Below are positions 36,525 to 47,852 of a DNA stretch of 64,000 bases, in pieces; within the stretch, counting starts at the first letter, position 1, and each line of letters starts with the position of its first letter. The notes under the pieces are model-generated. The model worked only from the letters and a program-made list of their open reading frames with translations. It ran no database searches and was not told where the DNA came from. A program made the translations under genes and the position numbers. Source of the stretch: Manihot esculenta (taxonomy: Eukaryota > Streptophyta > Magnoliopsida > Malpighiales > Euphorbiaceae); contig NC_035174.2 of the NCBI RefSeq assembly GCF_001659605.2, positions 4,218,389 to 4,282,388 on the forward strand, read 5' to 3'.

Positions 36525-37178
36525 TTATCTGTGATGAGAATGACGAGGATGTACTCTCCCCTCTGTATATTTCTTTACATTTTCCCTCACATATCTTTCA
36601 TATATGAAAGCTGCCCCTCTGAACTGTGGTAGAACTAGCCATGCCACCAACACTAGCTTCATTGTGTACCACAAAGGAATCCTGCATATCGATTTAACCC
36701 CATAACAATTTATTATTAATTACACTTTAAAGAAGAAGAAGAAGAAGAAAAAGTAACCCAGTTGATCACCATTGTAAGATGGCTTGGAGGACCATCTCTG
36801 CCAGAGTAAGAAAAGAATAGATGATCCAATAAGCCAGCCACTGTTCATCGTCCAATTTGGAGGGGCTCTCTATGGCCATCACTGATGCATATCTATATAC
36901 ATACAACAGAAGCAGACAACAAACAAAAAACTACTTGATCATTTGGTGCACATTTAATTATAAAATAGCATATAATACAAAACGAGAGCAGACGAATCCT
37001 TACAAGGGGTATAGCAACATTAAGACAGGCCTGCACATGATTAAGCGAACAGAAAAAATTAGATAACACAAGGAAGAAACGATATCCAATTAGATAAAGG
37101 AAAAAACCCATCTGGTGCAACGATTAATTACCCAGAAAATGCATGAACATGAGTAAGTAACGTCCATAAACGACCCAT
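36525..37178 (-). CDS. HVA22: HVA22-like (TB2/DP1, REEP family) membrane-shaping protein
   Basis: Four small exons on the minus strand: 37132-37178, 37004-37030, 36770-36892 and 36525-36681. All joins are GT-AG and keep phase, giving 117 residues, a normal length for short HVA22 proteins. Read in order: MGRLWTLLTHVHAFSG, PVLMLLYPLYASVMAIESPS, KLDDEQWLAYWIIYSFLTL, then IPLWYTMKLVLVAWLVLPQF and RGAAFIYERYVRE, ending VHPRHSHHR. These are the conserved TB2/DP1/HVA22 blocks, with hydrophobic hairpins at about 12-28 and 40-85. Known members sit in the ER, are induced by ABA and stress in many plants, and shape ER tubules or affect vesicle traffic. The exons are too short to appear as long open frames, so the gene is easy to miss. 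No lesion was found. Confidence 0.93.
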
Positions 37179-38603
37179 GTTTTCACTTCTCAATCAATCA
37201 GGAACTGACGATAGAAACGGGCAAATGGTTTGGCCTTTGGAAGTATTAAGGACTGGTGGGCTGAAATTGCTTTGGAACACCATTGATTAATTATGAAGGA
37301 AGATCTTATATTGAGACCAGATCATACGTGGCAAAGGTGGAGCCAGTATCTGATTCTGCCTTAAACTTGTCGAAGTAGATTTAGCACCGTCCAGATGGGT
37401 CGTGATGAATGAACAATAAAGATGATGTACAGAGGACGCATGCCTCTGTACAAATCTTGCTTTAATCACCATTGATTATACTAATAGAAAATTAATGGGT
37501 TTGTTCCTCTCCCCATGCACAAGTCACGTGTTCATGTTTTTGATCTACATGTTTGGTGACACGCGTCATCAGGCTGAGGGTCCATGATCTGTGCTTCTTC
37601 TAATGTTTGTCGGCCAGGTAGATCAACAAATACCCAACGGATCACCGGCTTTAGACACAAACCTAAGGCCTTGCCCACTTCCATTTGACCTTCACAATTC
37701 AAGTTCAAAAGAAAGATGCTACGTTTAGTCTTTTAAAAAATTTTAAAATTTTTTATTTTCAATCTATTAAATTACTCAATTGATAATATTTCAGTTTAAA
37801 TTGGAGTGGAACTTTATAATTAATTCAATAAAAATGTTCTTTATTAAAAAAAAATTATGGGAATCATTTTAATTTAAAATAAGACTAGATATTAGATTGT
37901 TTGAAAATAATGTATAATCCTCTGAGACCAATGTGTATAATTTGACATGATAAATATAGATTGTTTGAAAATAATGTATTCTCGTTTTCTACCTAAAAGC
38001 AGGAAATTAAAGGAATAAACAATATATCATCGAGTCTTTGCTACCTCACCCAAACATATGCAATTGAATTGTAAGAAATTATATAATAAAAATGGTCAAC
38101 ATATATATGTCATTGATAAGATATTTGTACAAATATAGAAATTGCTATGTATTTTTTTCTTAAGCTTCTCTATTTATGGGATCTAATTTATTTGAGGATA
38201 TAATATTATTTCTTATACGATTATCTACATAAATTCACAATCTTATGTATCAAAATTGTAATGGACGAGGTGAAGCCCCTCAAATTCCTACACAATTGCG
38301 TGCAAGCAACGAGGGACGCCTCTCAAATTCTCTCCTACCCATAAGAGTGGTTGAGCTGCAAACCTCACTTCCTCTAATACTCCATTTTTGGATTTCTTCT
38401 ATTCTCTGCATTACTCTTCCTGTTTTATGTTATCTCTGAACTATAGTTAGACCAACGAATATTCGCTATTTTAAAAAAAAAAAAAAAAAAGAATAAAAAC
38501 TCTTAGAGAAAGCAACCTGAGCTAGAAGCTTCACCTCGTCCTTTTTCTAAACTTCTGTGTGTAGTTCTTTATATTTTGATATTAAACTGATGATAATTTA
38601 GTG
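37179..38603. other. Intergenic between HVA22 and FATB
   Basis: Divergent promoter region of the minus-strand HVA22 and the plus-strand FATB. CACGTG at about 37526 is a G-box that could serve HVA22 (ABA/stress), but this is inference. An A-run of 18 lies at 38473-38490 and could be the tail of a small retroposon; no duplication was found around it. Confidence 0.45.
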
Positions 38604-40292
38604 ATGACATTAATGGCTGCCATGAGCAGCGTTAAATCATATTTTCCAGGGAATTTTCACAAGGCCGAGGAAAGTAATGTGATGGTGGCCAAGGCAGGGA
38701 ATTCACAAAGCAGCCTTAGTTTGATTGCACAGAAAATTCCAAGGTGTTCCGTGAGAGCAAGTGCTGGGAATCCCCAAAGCGTGGACATAATCAATGGAAA
38801 AAAGGTGAACGGGGTACATGTAGCGGAAACTCCAGATGTAAGGAAGATGAATATGGACGATAATATTGTTGATGGTCAACCCCTTCATACATGCTTACTT
38901 GGTAGGTTTCTAGAGGAAAGGCTGATCTATAGACAGACCTTCGTTATTAGGTCTTACGAGATTGGACCTGACAAGACAGCCACCATGGAAACATTGATGA
39001 ATTTTCTTCAGGTTCGTTGGCTTCGCTGTATGCATGGCCTCCTGCAGCCATTAATGTTCAATAACTTTTAATCATATTCAGTACTTTTTAAATTTATCTA
39101 GTTGTATTTACTACTTCTATAGCAATTACATTGAAATTTCTTTGGCTTTTAATTCCCTGGAAATTGACAGATGCATAACCTTTTCTGATGCGACTGCACA
39201 TATATATACGTACTATTGCAGGAGACTGCACTTAACCATGTCACAAGCTCTGGGCTAGCCGGAAACGGCTTCGGCGCTACCCGGCAGATGAGCCTCAGAA
39301 AACTGATTTGGGTAGTCACCCGCATCCACATTCAAGTAGAAAGATACAGCTGCTGGTACGTTTTCTCCCATTAATTATTCCTAGTACAACCTGCCTTAAT
39401 TATTTTCTGATAAACAAAATTGTAACTAATTCAAGAGAACCGGATGTGACAGGGGAGATGTTGTCGAGATCGATACTTGGGTTGATGCAGATGGGAAGAA
39501 TGCAATGCGCAGGGACTGGATAATCCGAGATTATAATACACAAGAGATCATAACAAGAGCAACAAGGTGGAGCTTCTCCATGTTTCAAATGAAGCAAAAA
39601 ATAATTATTCTTAACTCAAAAGTATTAACTCATATTGATTATCTGAATGCAGCACATGGGTTATCATGAACAGAGAAACAAGAAAGCTAACGAAAATCCC
39701 AGAACAAGTCAGGCAAGAGGTGGAACCATTCTATACAAACAGGATTGCAATATCTAGGGAGAACAACGATGTTGTGAAAATCAGTAAGCTTACTGATGAA
39801 ACTGCGGAGAGAATCCAATCTGGCTTAGCTGTAAGTATGATAATAATTTGTTAACTGCAATGGGATGACAAGTAATTAAAGTGATGTCTGTATTATTGAA
39901 TGCAGCCAAGATGGAGCGATATGGATGCCAATCTGCATGTAAATAACGTCAAATACATAGGATGGATTTTGGAGGTAATGTTGTTGTAATACACAGCAAA
40001 ATATATTGCAAAAATTACTAAATTCTGAAACGTTAAATAAATGCAGAGCGTTCCAATAAATGTACTGGAAGATTACAATCTCGTAAGCATGACCTTGGAG
40101 TATCGGCGTGAGTGTCGACAATCGAATCTGTTGGAGTCCTTAACAACCACAACTGCAGATCTGAATAATAACTCTTGTAATCGAGAAGCAGAGGTGGAAT
40201 ATACGCACTTGCTTCGCATGCAAAACGACAAAGCAGAGATTGTCCGAGCAAGAACAGAATGGCAATCCAAAAATAATGTGATTTTTAACTAG
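38604..40292 (+). CDS. FATB: FATB-type acyl-ACP thioesterase
   Basis: Six exons: 38604-39011, 39222-39355, 39453-39566, 39653-39830, 39906-39974 and 40047-40292. All joins are GT-AG and in phase, giving 382 residues. The N-terminus (Ser, Lys, Ala-rich, about 1-50) resembles a plastid transit peptide. The double hot-dog domain follows: FVIRSYEIGPDKTATMETLM, KLIWVVTRIH, WGDVVEIDTW and RRDWIIRDY. The proposed catalytic residues of the family are present: Asn287 and His289 in DANLHVNN, and Cys324 in EYRREC. The enzyme releases free palmitate and related saturated acids from acyl carrier protein in the plastid stroma. It is shorter than typical FATB proteins because the hydrophobic segment normally found between transit peptide and domain is missing. 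RSYEIG, ETLMN and LIWVVTR favour FATB over FATA. Confidence 0.92.
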
Positions 40293-40831
40293 AAATATGC
40301 TCTTCTTGGTTTTGTAATTCCCTTGTTGCTATATTTACATTTGTTTTGATGTGAGAACAATAATACATGGGATTGATTCATTTGCACATTACCTTTGATA
40401 TTTGCATAAACTATCAGCGAATTTCCTACAGCTTCAAGCACTATACAAATCTGACGATGAGCTTCATGATCTAAGAAACGTATGCAGGGCACGAGACGCA
40501 GAATCAATTCCTTGAGGCCCACAATATTTATTTTCTATAAAACTCTTTTTTCAAAAAAATAATAAAATGTAATGTTTTACCAAAAAAATATAGCTATTAT
40601 ATTTTTATCAAATATTATGGCAATTGAAAACGTAAAATTTATAAAATAAGAACATATATATATAATTTTTTTTTATATATAAATATCTGTTGGAGAGAAT
40701 ATATTCCAGTGCTTAAAAAAGGACTCAAGCTCATTGCATATCAGGAAAAAAAAAAAAAAAAAAAAAAGTTCTTGGCAGAAGGCCGAGGCCCAAACACTAC
40801 AAATCCTAGATTGATTATATAAAGGCCGGTG
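40293..40831. other. 3' flank of FATB
   Basis: AT-rich, with an A-run of about 24 bases at 40744-40767. A TATATAAAG-like box occurs at about 40816-40824. Confidence 0.5.
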
Positions 40832-41122
40832 ATGATCACACCCAAAACTCAAACTAAAAACAGAATCTCAACTAGTCCATCGAGAAAAAGCACCGCGAGA
40901 GACATAGTTAAAGTTAAGAGGAGGGCCACAAAGCAAAGCTCAATGGTGACCAAGGATTTGCGCCTTAACACTTTTTATGGAGGAATCTCAGATCCAATAT
41001 TTACTAGATTATTTAATCGATGGATGAGAGTAAAGCAATGGCTCGTAGAGTTTAACTCAAGAGGCATGATTGAGTGCCGAGAGTGCTTTTCATCCTCATT
41101 CACTGACACTTTTGATCTGTGA
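40832..41122 (+). CDS. Hypothetical 96-residue open frame
   Basis: Starts at ATG 40832 and ends TGA 41120-41122. The N-terminal half is basic and Ser/Thr/Lys-rich (KSTARDIVKVKRRATKQSS); the C-terminal half is aromatic with a Cys pair (ECREC). I do not recognise a family. A TATATAAA box lies only about 15 bases upstream of the ATG, so transcription from it would begin inside the frame and favour the later Met at 40943. It may be a chance frame; composition is more gene-like than its AT-rich surroundings. Confidence 0.2.
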   Translation: MITPKTQTKNRISTSPSRKSTARDIVKVKRRATKQSSMVTKDLRLNTFYGGISDPIFTRLFNRWMRVKQWLVEFNSRGMIECRECFSSSFTDTFDL

Positions 41123-41159
41123 AACCTCCATTGACTCAATTTGTGGCTCTGTTTATTGT

Positions 41160-41515
41160 TTAGTCCTTCTCCCTGAACTTCAATGAGTTTTTTACAATCA
41201 TAGTGGGAGTTCTTTTTTTTTTGCCCCAGTAGGCATGTTCAAATCCAGGTCTTTATCGCTTATGTAAGGAGGATCGTCTTCTTCCATCTCCAGCGGTACA
41301 GAATCGGATTGAGTTTTCTAGACCTCTAAAGTTTAAGATGTTTGGACCTTTGTGTTTTGGGCTTAAAGGCCCATTTTTGAGACCTCCAAGGTTTTTGTGT
41401 ATTTTTTCTTTTAACTTTAGAGCGTTTCTTAGAAGAGATTTTTCTTGTAGGAATTTGAATTTTATATTTGTTTCTTTGCAATAAAATTCATCGTATCTCA
41501 TAATAAAAAAAATTA
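41160..41515 (+). other. Possible 3' end of a non-LTR retroelement
   Basis: A block of mixed composition ending AATAAAATTCATCGTATCTCATAATAAAAAAAA, similar in style to the 3' UTR and A tail of plant LINEs. I found no target duplication, so this is tentative. Confidence 0.25.
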
Positions 41516-43177
41516 CATATGTGTTTTAAAAAATAATAATGCTCTATTAACTTTGTAACTGAAAATTTTATTTTAATTGGTAAGAGTAAGTTTTATGTTA
41601 CACACAAATGGAAATAGTTCTATATTCTAAATTAAAATTGAGGTTTGAATTACCATTAATAAAATTTACTGTTTTTTTTGTTTATCAGTAATAAAATCTG
41701 AATTCAGTTTCAAAAAATAAAAGAAATAAAATCTGAATTGGATGGATATGGTTATTGAGTTGGACTAAAGCAGTGTCAAACATTGGAGTGTTAGTCTATA
41801 TATATATTTTTTGAAATGGAGTGTTAGTCTATATTTATTGCCTGTATTGTAATAATTACATTATTATTATGATTATTATTCCTAATCATGTGTAAATAAT
41901 TAATGAATTAATGTATTATATATGTGCAACATACTTATATGGTCCATAAACCTAGTCTGTCTAAATAGACTTACTATATTAAATAAAAGAATAAATTATA
42001 TTTTAATTATCATAATTAATATATTAATCTCTATATTTCTAAAATTCAACACTTAAATTTTTTTATTTTTCTTCGGTCTAAATGTATATTCCATCCATCC
42101 ATTTCCCTATTAATTCAAAGATAAATGACTGATCAAATTTTTAATTTTTTTTTTTCTATAATACTTTTATTGCACATTGCATATAAAAGAAATTTTATTT
42201 AAAAATTCAAATCCTTCTCCTCTCTATTTCATTCTCTTCTTCAAAAGTAAATGGCGAATTGATAGATATTTACGTCAAGCAGTGGTATCTGGATTTTTAA
42301 ATGTTTACTGGAAAAAATCAAAAGAATTAAAAATGTAAAAATTTTGAAAAAATTACAAATTTTAAATTTAAGAATTGGTGTGTTTTAATATATAAAAATC
42401 GAAGGATTTAAATATTTATAATTACTTAAATATCATATCTAGACATTTATGAAAAATCAGCAAACTAAAAAATTTCAAATTATTTTATATTTATATATAA
42501 AAAGAAATGAATTAATGCTATATATTTAATTTTTATTATTTTTAATTTTCTCGGTATGAAATTTTTAAAAAAATTATATCAAAAAATTGAAAATGTTGAA
42601 AGTTTTGGGAAAAGCATTTAATTGTTTATAATTATTTGAAATTTACACTTAGAACATTTAAAAAATGGCAGAATTTTAAATTATTTTGATTTGTGTATAA
42701 AAGAAGAAGAATTTGAATTTTTAGATATAAAATTTTTTTATTGTATGGTATAATAAGATATTGTGAAAATAAAATATAAATTTTAGAGATTTAATCAGTT
42801 ATTTATTTTTATAAAAAAAAATTAAATATTTAATTTTAAGAGTAGAGACTGAATCATTAACAATAATATAATTTAAAAATTAAATTGTAATTTATTCTAA
42901 ATAAAATAGGATACAAATTAGGGAGAGGAGTCTATGGATCCCACATGGAAACCTACCGTACTCTTCCTGTATGATTCCCCTGCAATATAATCCTCTTCTC
43001 AGCTTAAGTACTTCTCTATTTATTTTAACTCTCCGCTCTCAGACAAAACGCTATGGTTTTTTTTTTTTTTTTAACACAGTTTCCTGCTGCATGTATTAGT
43101 AATAACATGCCTAATATTAATTTAATAGCACACGTACAATGGAAAATAATAATTTTATAAAAAATTATAAATATAAA
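41516..43177. other. AT-rich spacer
   Basis: Very AT-rich, no coding frame. One short sequence (GGAGTGTTAGTCTATAT) occurs twice near 41780-41835. Confidence 0.5.
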
Positions 43178-43192
43178 ATACAAAATTAATAT

Positions 43193-43286
43193 GCACTCCG
43201 AGCCTTAGCCTGATGGAAAGTACATTCATGTAGCATTAAGAGGTTTAAGGTTCGACTCACCTAATCTCTATTTAAAAAAAAAAAAA
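43193..43286 (+). mobile_element. Short tRNA-derived SINE with 15-bp target duplication
   Basis: The 94-bp body carries a box A-like TTAGCCTGATGGAAAG and a box B GGTTCGACTCA in tRNA-like spacing, and ends in a run of A. Flanks are ATACAAAATTAATAT (43178-43192) and ATACAAAACTAATAT (43287-43301), 14 of 15 bases equal. Together these are the signs of a pol III retroposon. The element is short because little lies between box B and the tail. Confidence 0.8.
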
Positions 43287-44472
43287 ATACAAAACTAATA
43301 TATGAGTACTTAAACTTTAAACATCAGAATACGATAAAATTAAAAAAAATGGCGGTGAACAAGGAATTAACAGTGCAAAATGGGAAGCACGGGGCACAAG
43401 TATTAGGATAGGCAGAGAGAGAGACATCCGAGAAGTACGAAAATAGTAAAGCAGAGTCAGAGAGAACGGGACGGTCACGTGGGTTCGGCCACAAATACAG
43501 AGGACCCATCACGTGGGACCCGTCTACCAATCCATCATCTTCTGCTACACCTGTTTCTAGACAGTCGACGCCCCAACTGAGCGAAGCACCGAATATTCTG
43601 TTGTCGTTACTGGAGAGGCTAAAGTTGGTACTGCATGCCACGTCAAATGTTACTTAACTGATGAAGAAAACCAGAAACTTTTCCTTGTTGAGATGTGGAT
43701 CTATTGCGTGATGGTGCAGCAGCCCCAGTAGCCAGCAGCATAATGGAAGCTTTTGGTGACGTATGAGATGAGGATATGTATAGAAGATAGTTACTAATAT
43801 ACGACTATGAGTTTGACACGGAAGCCAAAAGAAGATTAAAGAGCCTCCGGAAGTAGATAGATTTAGCCTCCCATAGCAGGAGGAGAGGAATGGGTAGCTT
43901 CGCTAGCAGGCAGAGGCAGCATTTGCGGCGTATTCTGAAAGTGGAATGAGGATCATAACCATCTCTCATCAGCAAGACGTAAAAAGTAAAACATAAAAAA
44001 GATTTTTTTTCACAGAGAAGTTGTACAAAAGATTTATATTTATATGCATAAAAATACGAGCTTTTTGGCCGAGACCTCAACACTCAGACGCGATAGCAGC
44101 CTGCACTTCCATCACCACAACAATATCAGGCCAAACTCTTGTCAGCCGAATTTAGTAGAGAATCCCCTCCATCAACTCACCTCTGCTCTGCTTTTAGATT
44201 TTCACTACTGTAGCATGTTTGCGAGCAGTAAATTAATTCTAATATGCCTCTAATTTTATGTTAGATAGCATACAGTTATGAGTCATCCACAGTGACTACA
44301 GTAACTCAGTGAGCTGTGCTCTTTCCTTCTTTTTTTTTTTCCTTGAAAAGCTGCGGTTTCCAGTTTGTTCTGTGATGATTTTTTCTTTTTTACGAAAAGT
44401 TCTTGATCAAAAGTTTAAATCAAGCATTAAAATTAGTATTGATATGAAGAAGTGGTTAAATTTGAATATTTC

Positions 44473-44473
<1 letters not shown>

Positions 44474-44504
<31 letters not shown>
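44474..44504 (+). repeat. (TAA)n microsatellite
   Basis: About ten uninterrupted TAA/AAT units. Confidence 0.9.
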
Positions 44505-44505
<1 letters not shown>

Positions 44506-46241
44506 TCAAGCTCCAATAATTATAATAACAAAATCCCAGTATAAAAATCTTAGCTAAAATTAACCAACATATAAAATTTTCACATAGAAGTTAATTATAC
44601 TTAGACGTCCTTATATATTTGTCCATGCGTATAAACTTTTTAATCATATTTAGTGGGTCATCAATATATTTTTAATTAATTAAATTTTTTTACTTTTTCC
44701 ATTTATACAAGTAAAAAAGATACACTGCAAAGGAAAATTGAAATTCCCTTTCAAAAAGAAAAAGATAATTAAACTTCATGTTACTATGCGCAACAGAAAA
44801 GGATAAAAAATAAGGAGAAAAATAAAATAGCAGTGGTTCATAGCATTAATGGTGTTATAATATTGGGTGATGGCCTCTCTGTTCTTGGACCACCGCTGCT
44901 TTCAGTAACTCGTGAATTCATTATTACATAAATAAAATAATATAATAATTTTTTTTTTTCAAGGAGAAGGGCGAATACGGCTCGTAATAGACAGAAATCA
45001 AGGATTTAGAGAATAATTAGATGAGCTAAAATTAAGTAAGATCGTATTAAAGAGTTCCTTCGTCCTGGGAAACCTAATTACGTCAACAACTCAGTTCCCT
45101 TACTCTTATGTTTCTTTATATAATCGAAGCAGGTCGGCTTTTTTTTTTTTTTCATTCTTTTCTTTTTCAGGAACGTTCTTTTTTTTTTTTTATATTTCCT
45201 CACAATGGAAGATTTTTTTGTTTCTTCTACTCAGTGATAAAAGGATAGAGATTGAGAAATTAAGATTAGAACCTAAAATCTGAGTGTAATCTATTTTATA
45301 TCTTACCACCTGATTAATTAGTGATAGATTACAACAGAAGACTAGAAACCGACAACAGGAAACCTAAAACCCTTCAAACTTTGATATCGTCTAACTCAGC
45401 AGCAAATCAAGAGGACAATCTTTACGTGCAGAAAAGGCCAGCTAATAATCCTAAAATTGACCGTTTTCCGTTGGTTTTTATTTTTTAAAGAATAATTCAT
45501 CTCTTAAGTGCTTAATTGAGTAAAGTTCACGACATTATTTTAATAATTTTATAGTATGTTTTTTTTTAATGATTTTCATTTATTATCTAAGGGAAGGAGG
45601 AGATAAGGAAAGAGATGAGGAGACGGATGATATGGTGAAGAAAAGAAAAAAGCGAGTGAAGGAGGACCGTCTTTCTAAAGAATAACAAACACTAGTTTTG
45701 GATCATTGTCGATAAATTGACAAATATGATTTCGTCATTCTGAGCAAATGCTTAGAAAGCGACAATTTAATTCCCACTTTGAGATGGAGTGATTTATCCA
45801 CGACAACCAACTCCACCTAATTTTTCCATTATGTCATTTTCTCCAATTTATTTCCGCTGTTCAAATCCATTTCACTTGGCAACAGTGTCTGTTTGTTTTG
45901 CTTTACTGAGTGATTTTTCTTACAATTAATACCCTAATTAAATATTAGAAAAAGAAAGACATTACCCATTTGCTTTATTGGATTATTGATTATATAATAA
46001 TCTTCAAAACCCATATTAAATGCAATAATAAAGGCTACTGCCTAGCTCAGATAACATTCCTGAGATGACACTCAAACTTGTATAAAAGTATGTTTCTCCA
46101 GCTTAGGATATTTGAAGCCCAAACAAAAGAAACAAAAACAATGCAATCTCTAGGTAGCTGGATGATGGAATTGGCATGTGGAGGTCGAATCTCATCCAGA
46201 AGCAGTCACAGCAACTTTTGGAAAGTGGCTCAGACGAGTCC

Positions 46242-46274
<33 letters not shown>
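46242..46274 (+). repeat. (TA)n microsatellite
   Basis: Alternating TA with one interruption (ATACAT). Confidence 0.9.
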
Positions 46275-46275
<1 letters not shown>

Positions 46276-47006
46276 ATGTTTAAGAAACCATGAAATTAAG
46301 ATTGTAATGAAACACTGTTTTGCACAACTCTCGACATGCTACTTTCAATATACACCAGCAAAAAGAGGGCATTGCATGTGATATTATCCTTGGCTAGCTA
46401 CTGTGGATGGTGGTTAAGAATCTCTCACTGCAATCATTTGAGTCGTAGCTATATGTGAGCCCACTCTTGAGCCATAACCCACTTTTGCTAGCAAAATTGT
46501 CAGGACTCAGAAATTGTTATATTCTCTATTGTCATTATACTTCCACTTGTTGTATTCGATCAATCGCTTCCTTCTTAAAAAAAAATCATGTCTTATAAGA
46601 AGAATTTACATCATATCAACTGGGATACCTCAGACTCATAATTGATTTGCAGGAAAAATCAAAAGAAAGAGATTGACCCAAGTTTCTAAAGATATTTGCC
46701 AGCCTTCAACTGCATAATTTCCCCATTTCCATGGATAGCTTATTTAGTAGAATTAAACTTCGACATATGAATTAGAACTTTTATCAGGAAAAAAGAAAGC
46801 ATCAATGGAAATTTTTATGTCTGTGTTGGGCCATATACAAATTCCCCTCAATGAGCTCCAATTAATTTTGGGGCATGTCCAGATTTCACACTCATTTGCC
46901 AATCCAATCTCAGTTTCATTTTGCGTGCCATTTTTTCAGTTTTCTTACCGAGGAATAACGGAGCAGAACCATTTGGGTGATAACTATGTGTTAGGGTCCT
47001 AGAATT

Positions 47007-47039
47007 TCAGGGACCAAAACTGTAATTTTTGGTCCCTGA
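47007..47039. repeat. Perfect 13-bp inverted repeat with 7-base loop
   Basis: TCAGGGACCAAAA (47007-47019) is the exact reverse complement of TTTTGGTCCCTGA (47027-47039), separated by CTGTAAT. It could be a fold-back remnant of a MITE terminus or a structured RNA element. Confidence 0.85.
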
Positions 47040-47628
47040 GACACTATGAGCCCTTCTTGGAAAATGGATTTCTCGTTTCAAGGTATTATCATTGAATTTC
47101 TACTGTGCGAAAATTTTGAGGAACGTTTGCGGTCTTCTCAAAGTGGCTTATCAAATTTTAAGGAAGGATCGATACGATAGGTAAATCATTATCTTTTGAA
47201 AAATCAATATATATATATATCCAAAAATGTCATAAAATGAATATGACAGATTTTTCAAAAGTAACATCATAAATCTCATTAAAGACTCTGTTTACAAAGC
47301 AATCCACTCCTTATTCTTATGTTAATTATTTCATCTTTGTTGGTGAATAGATAAAAGATTATCACATACTCCTACTATTCTCTTTTCTTTCCATCATTCA
47401 TTCCTCCTTTTTGTTTTAGTGACTTTGGTGGGATGTAAATTGTTCAGACCAAGGAAAGTGCTCAGCCAAACAAAGCTTTGGTGGGTCCATTTCCCAAATC
47501 TAACTAACAATACATTCCAACCCACTTGTTCAAACAGTAGGAAATAAATTATTAGTCTATATTACTAAAATTACACACACAAAAAAAAAAGGGCAGGGTT
47601 TAACATAATTTTTTATATATTGTTATTC

Positions 47629-47693
47629 ATATATATATATATATATATAATTATGTGACAAGTTATTAAAAAAAAAAAAAAAAAAAAACAGAA

Positions 47694-47724
<31 letters not shown>
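47629..47724 (+). repeat. Compound simple repeat: (AT)n, poly(A), (GA)n
   Basis: (AT)n at 47629-47650, an A-run of about 21 at 47668-47688, then (GA)n at 47691-47724, all just downstream of the HIPP stop codon on the opposite strand. Confidence 0.9.
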
Positions 47725-47852
47725 TCACAAAATTCTAGCGTTCAATGTGTAGATTAATACTTTCACCAAACACACGTAAGAAAGTGCAGGATGGGCATAT
47801 TATCAACCCTTTTTTCCCAAATCCCATATTTGCCCCTGAATCCAAAAACTTT

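Larger units (their letters stand above)
43302..47852. other. Intergenic with simple repeats
   Basis: No supported gene. The frame at 43324-43641 (minus) has no known domain and its region holds two CACGTGG G-boxes (near 43477 and 43511), so it may be promoter-like DNA. Simple repeats and a hairpin in this stretch are listed separately. Confidence 0.5.

Noticed and set aside
43193..43286. A functional tRNA gene
   Set aside because: Boxes A and B are present but no cloverleaf acceptor stem is formed, and the A-tail plus target duplication indicate a SINE.
43324..43641. Minus-strand 105-codon frame
   Set aside because: No known domain, no splice context, and the region holds G-boxes that suggest promoter DNA; too weak to call a gene.
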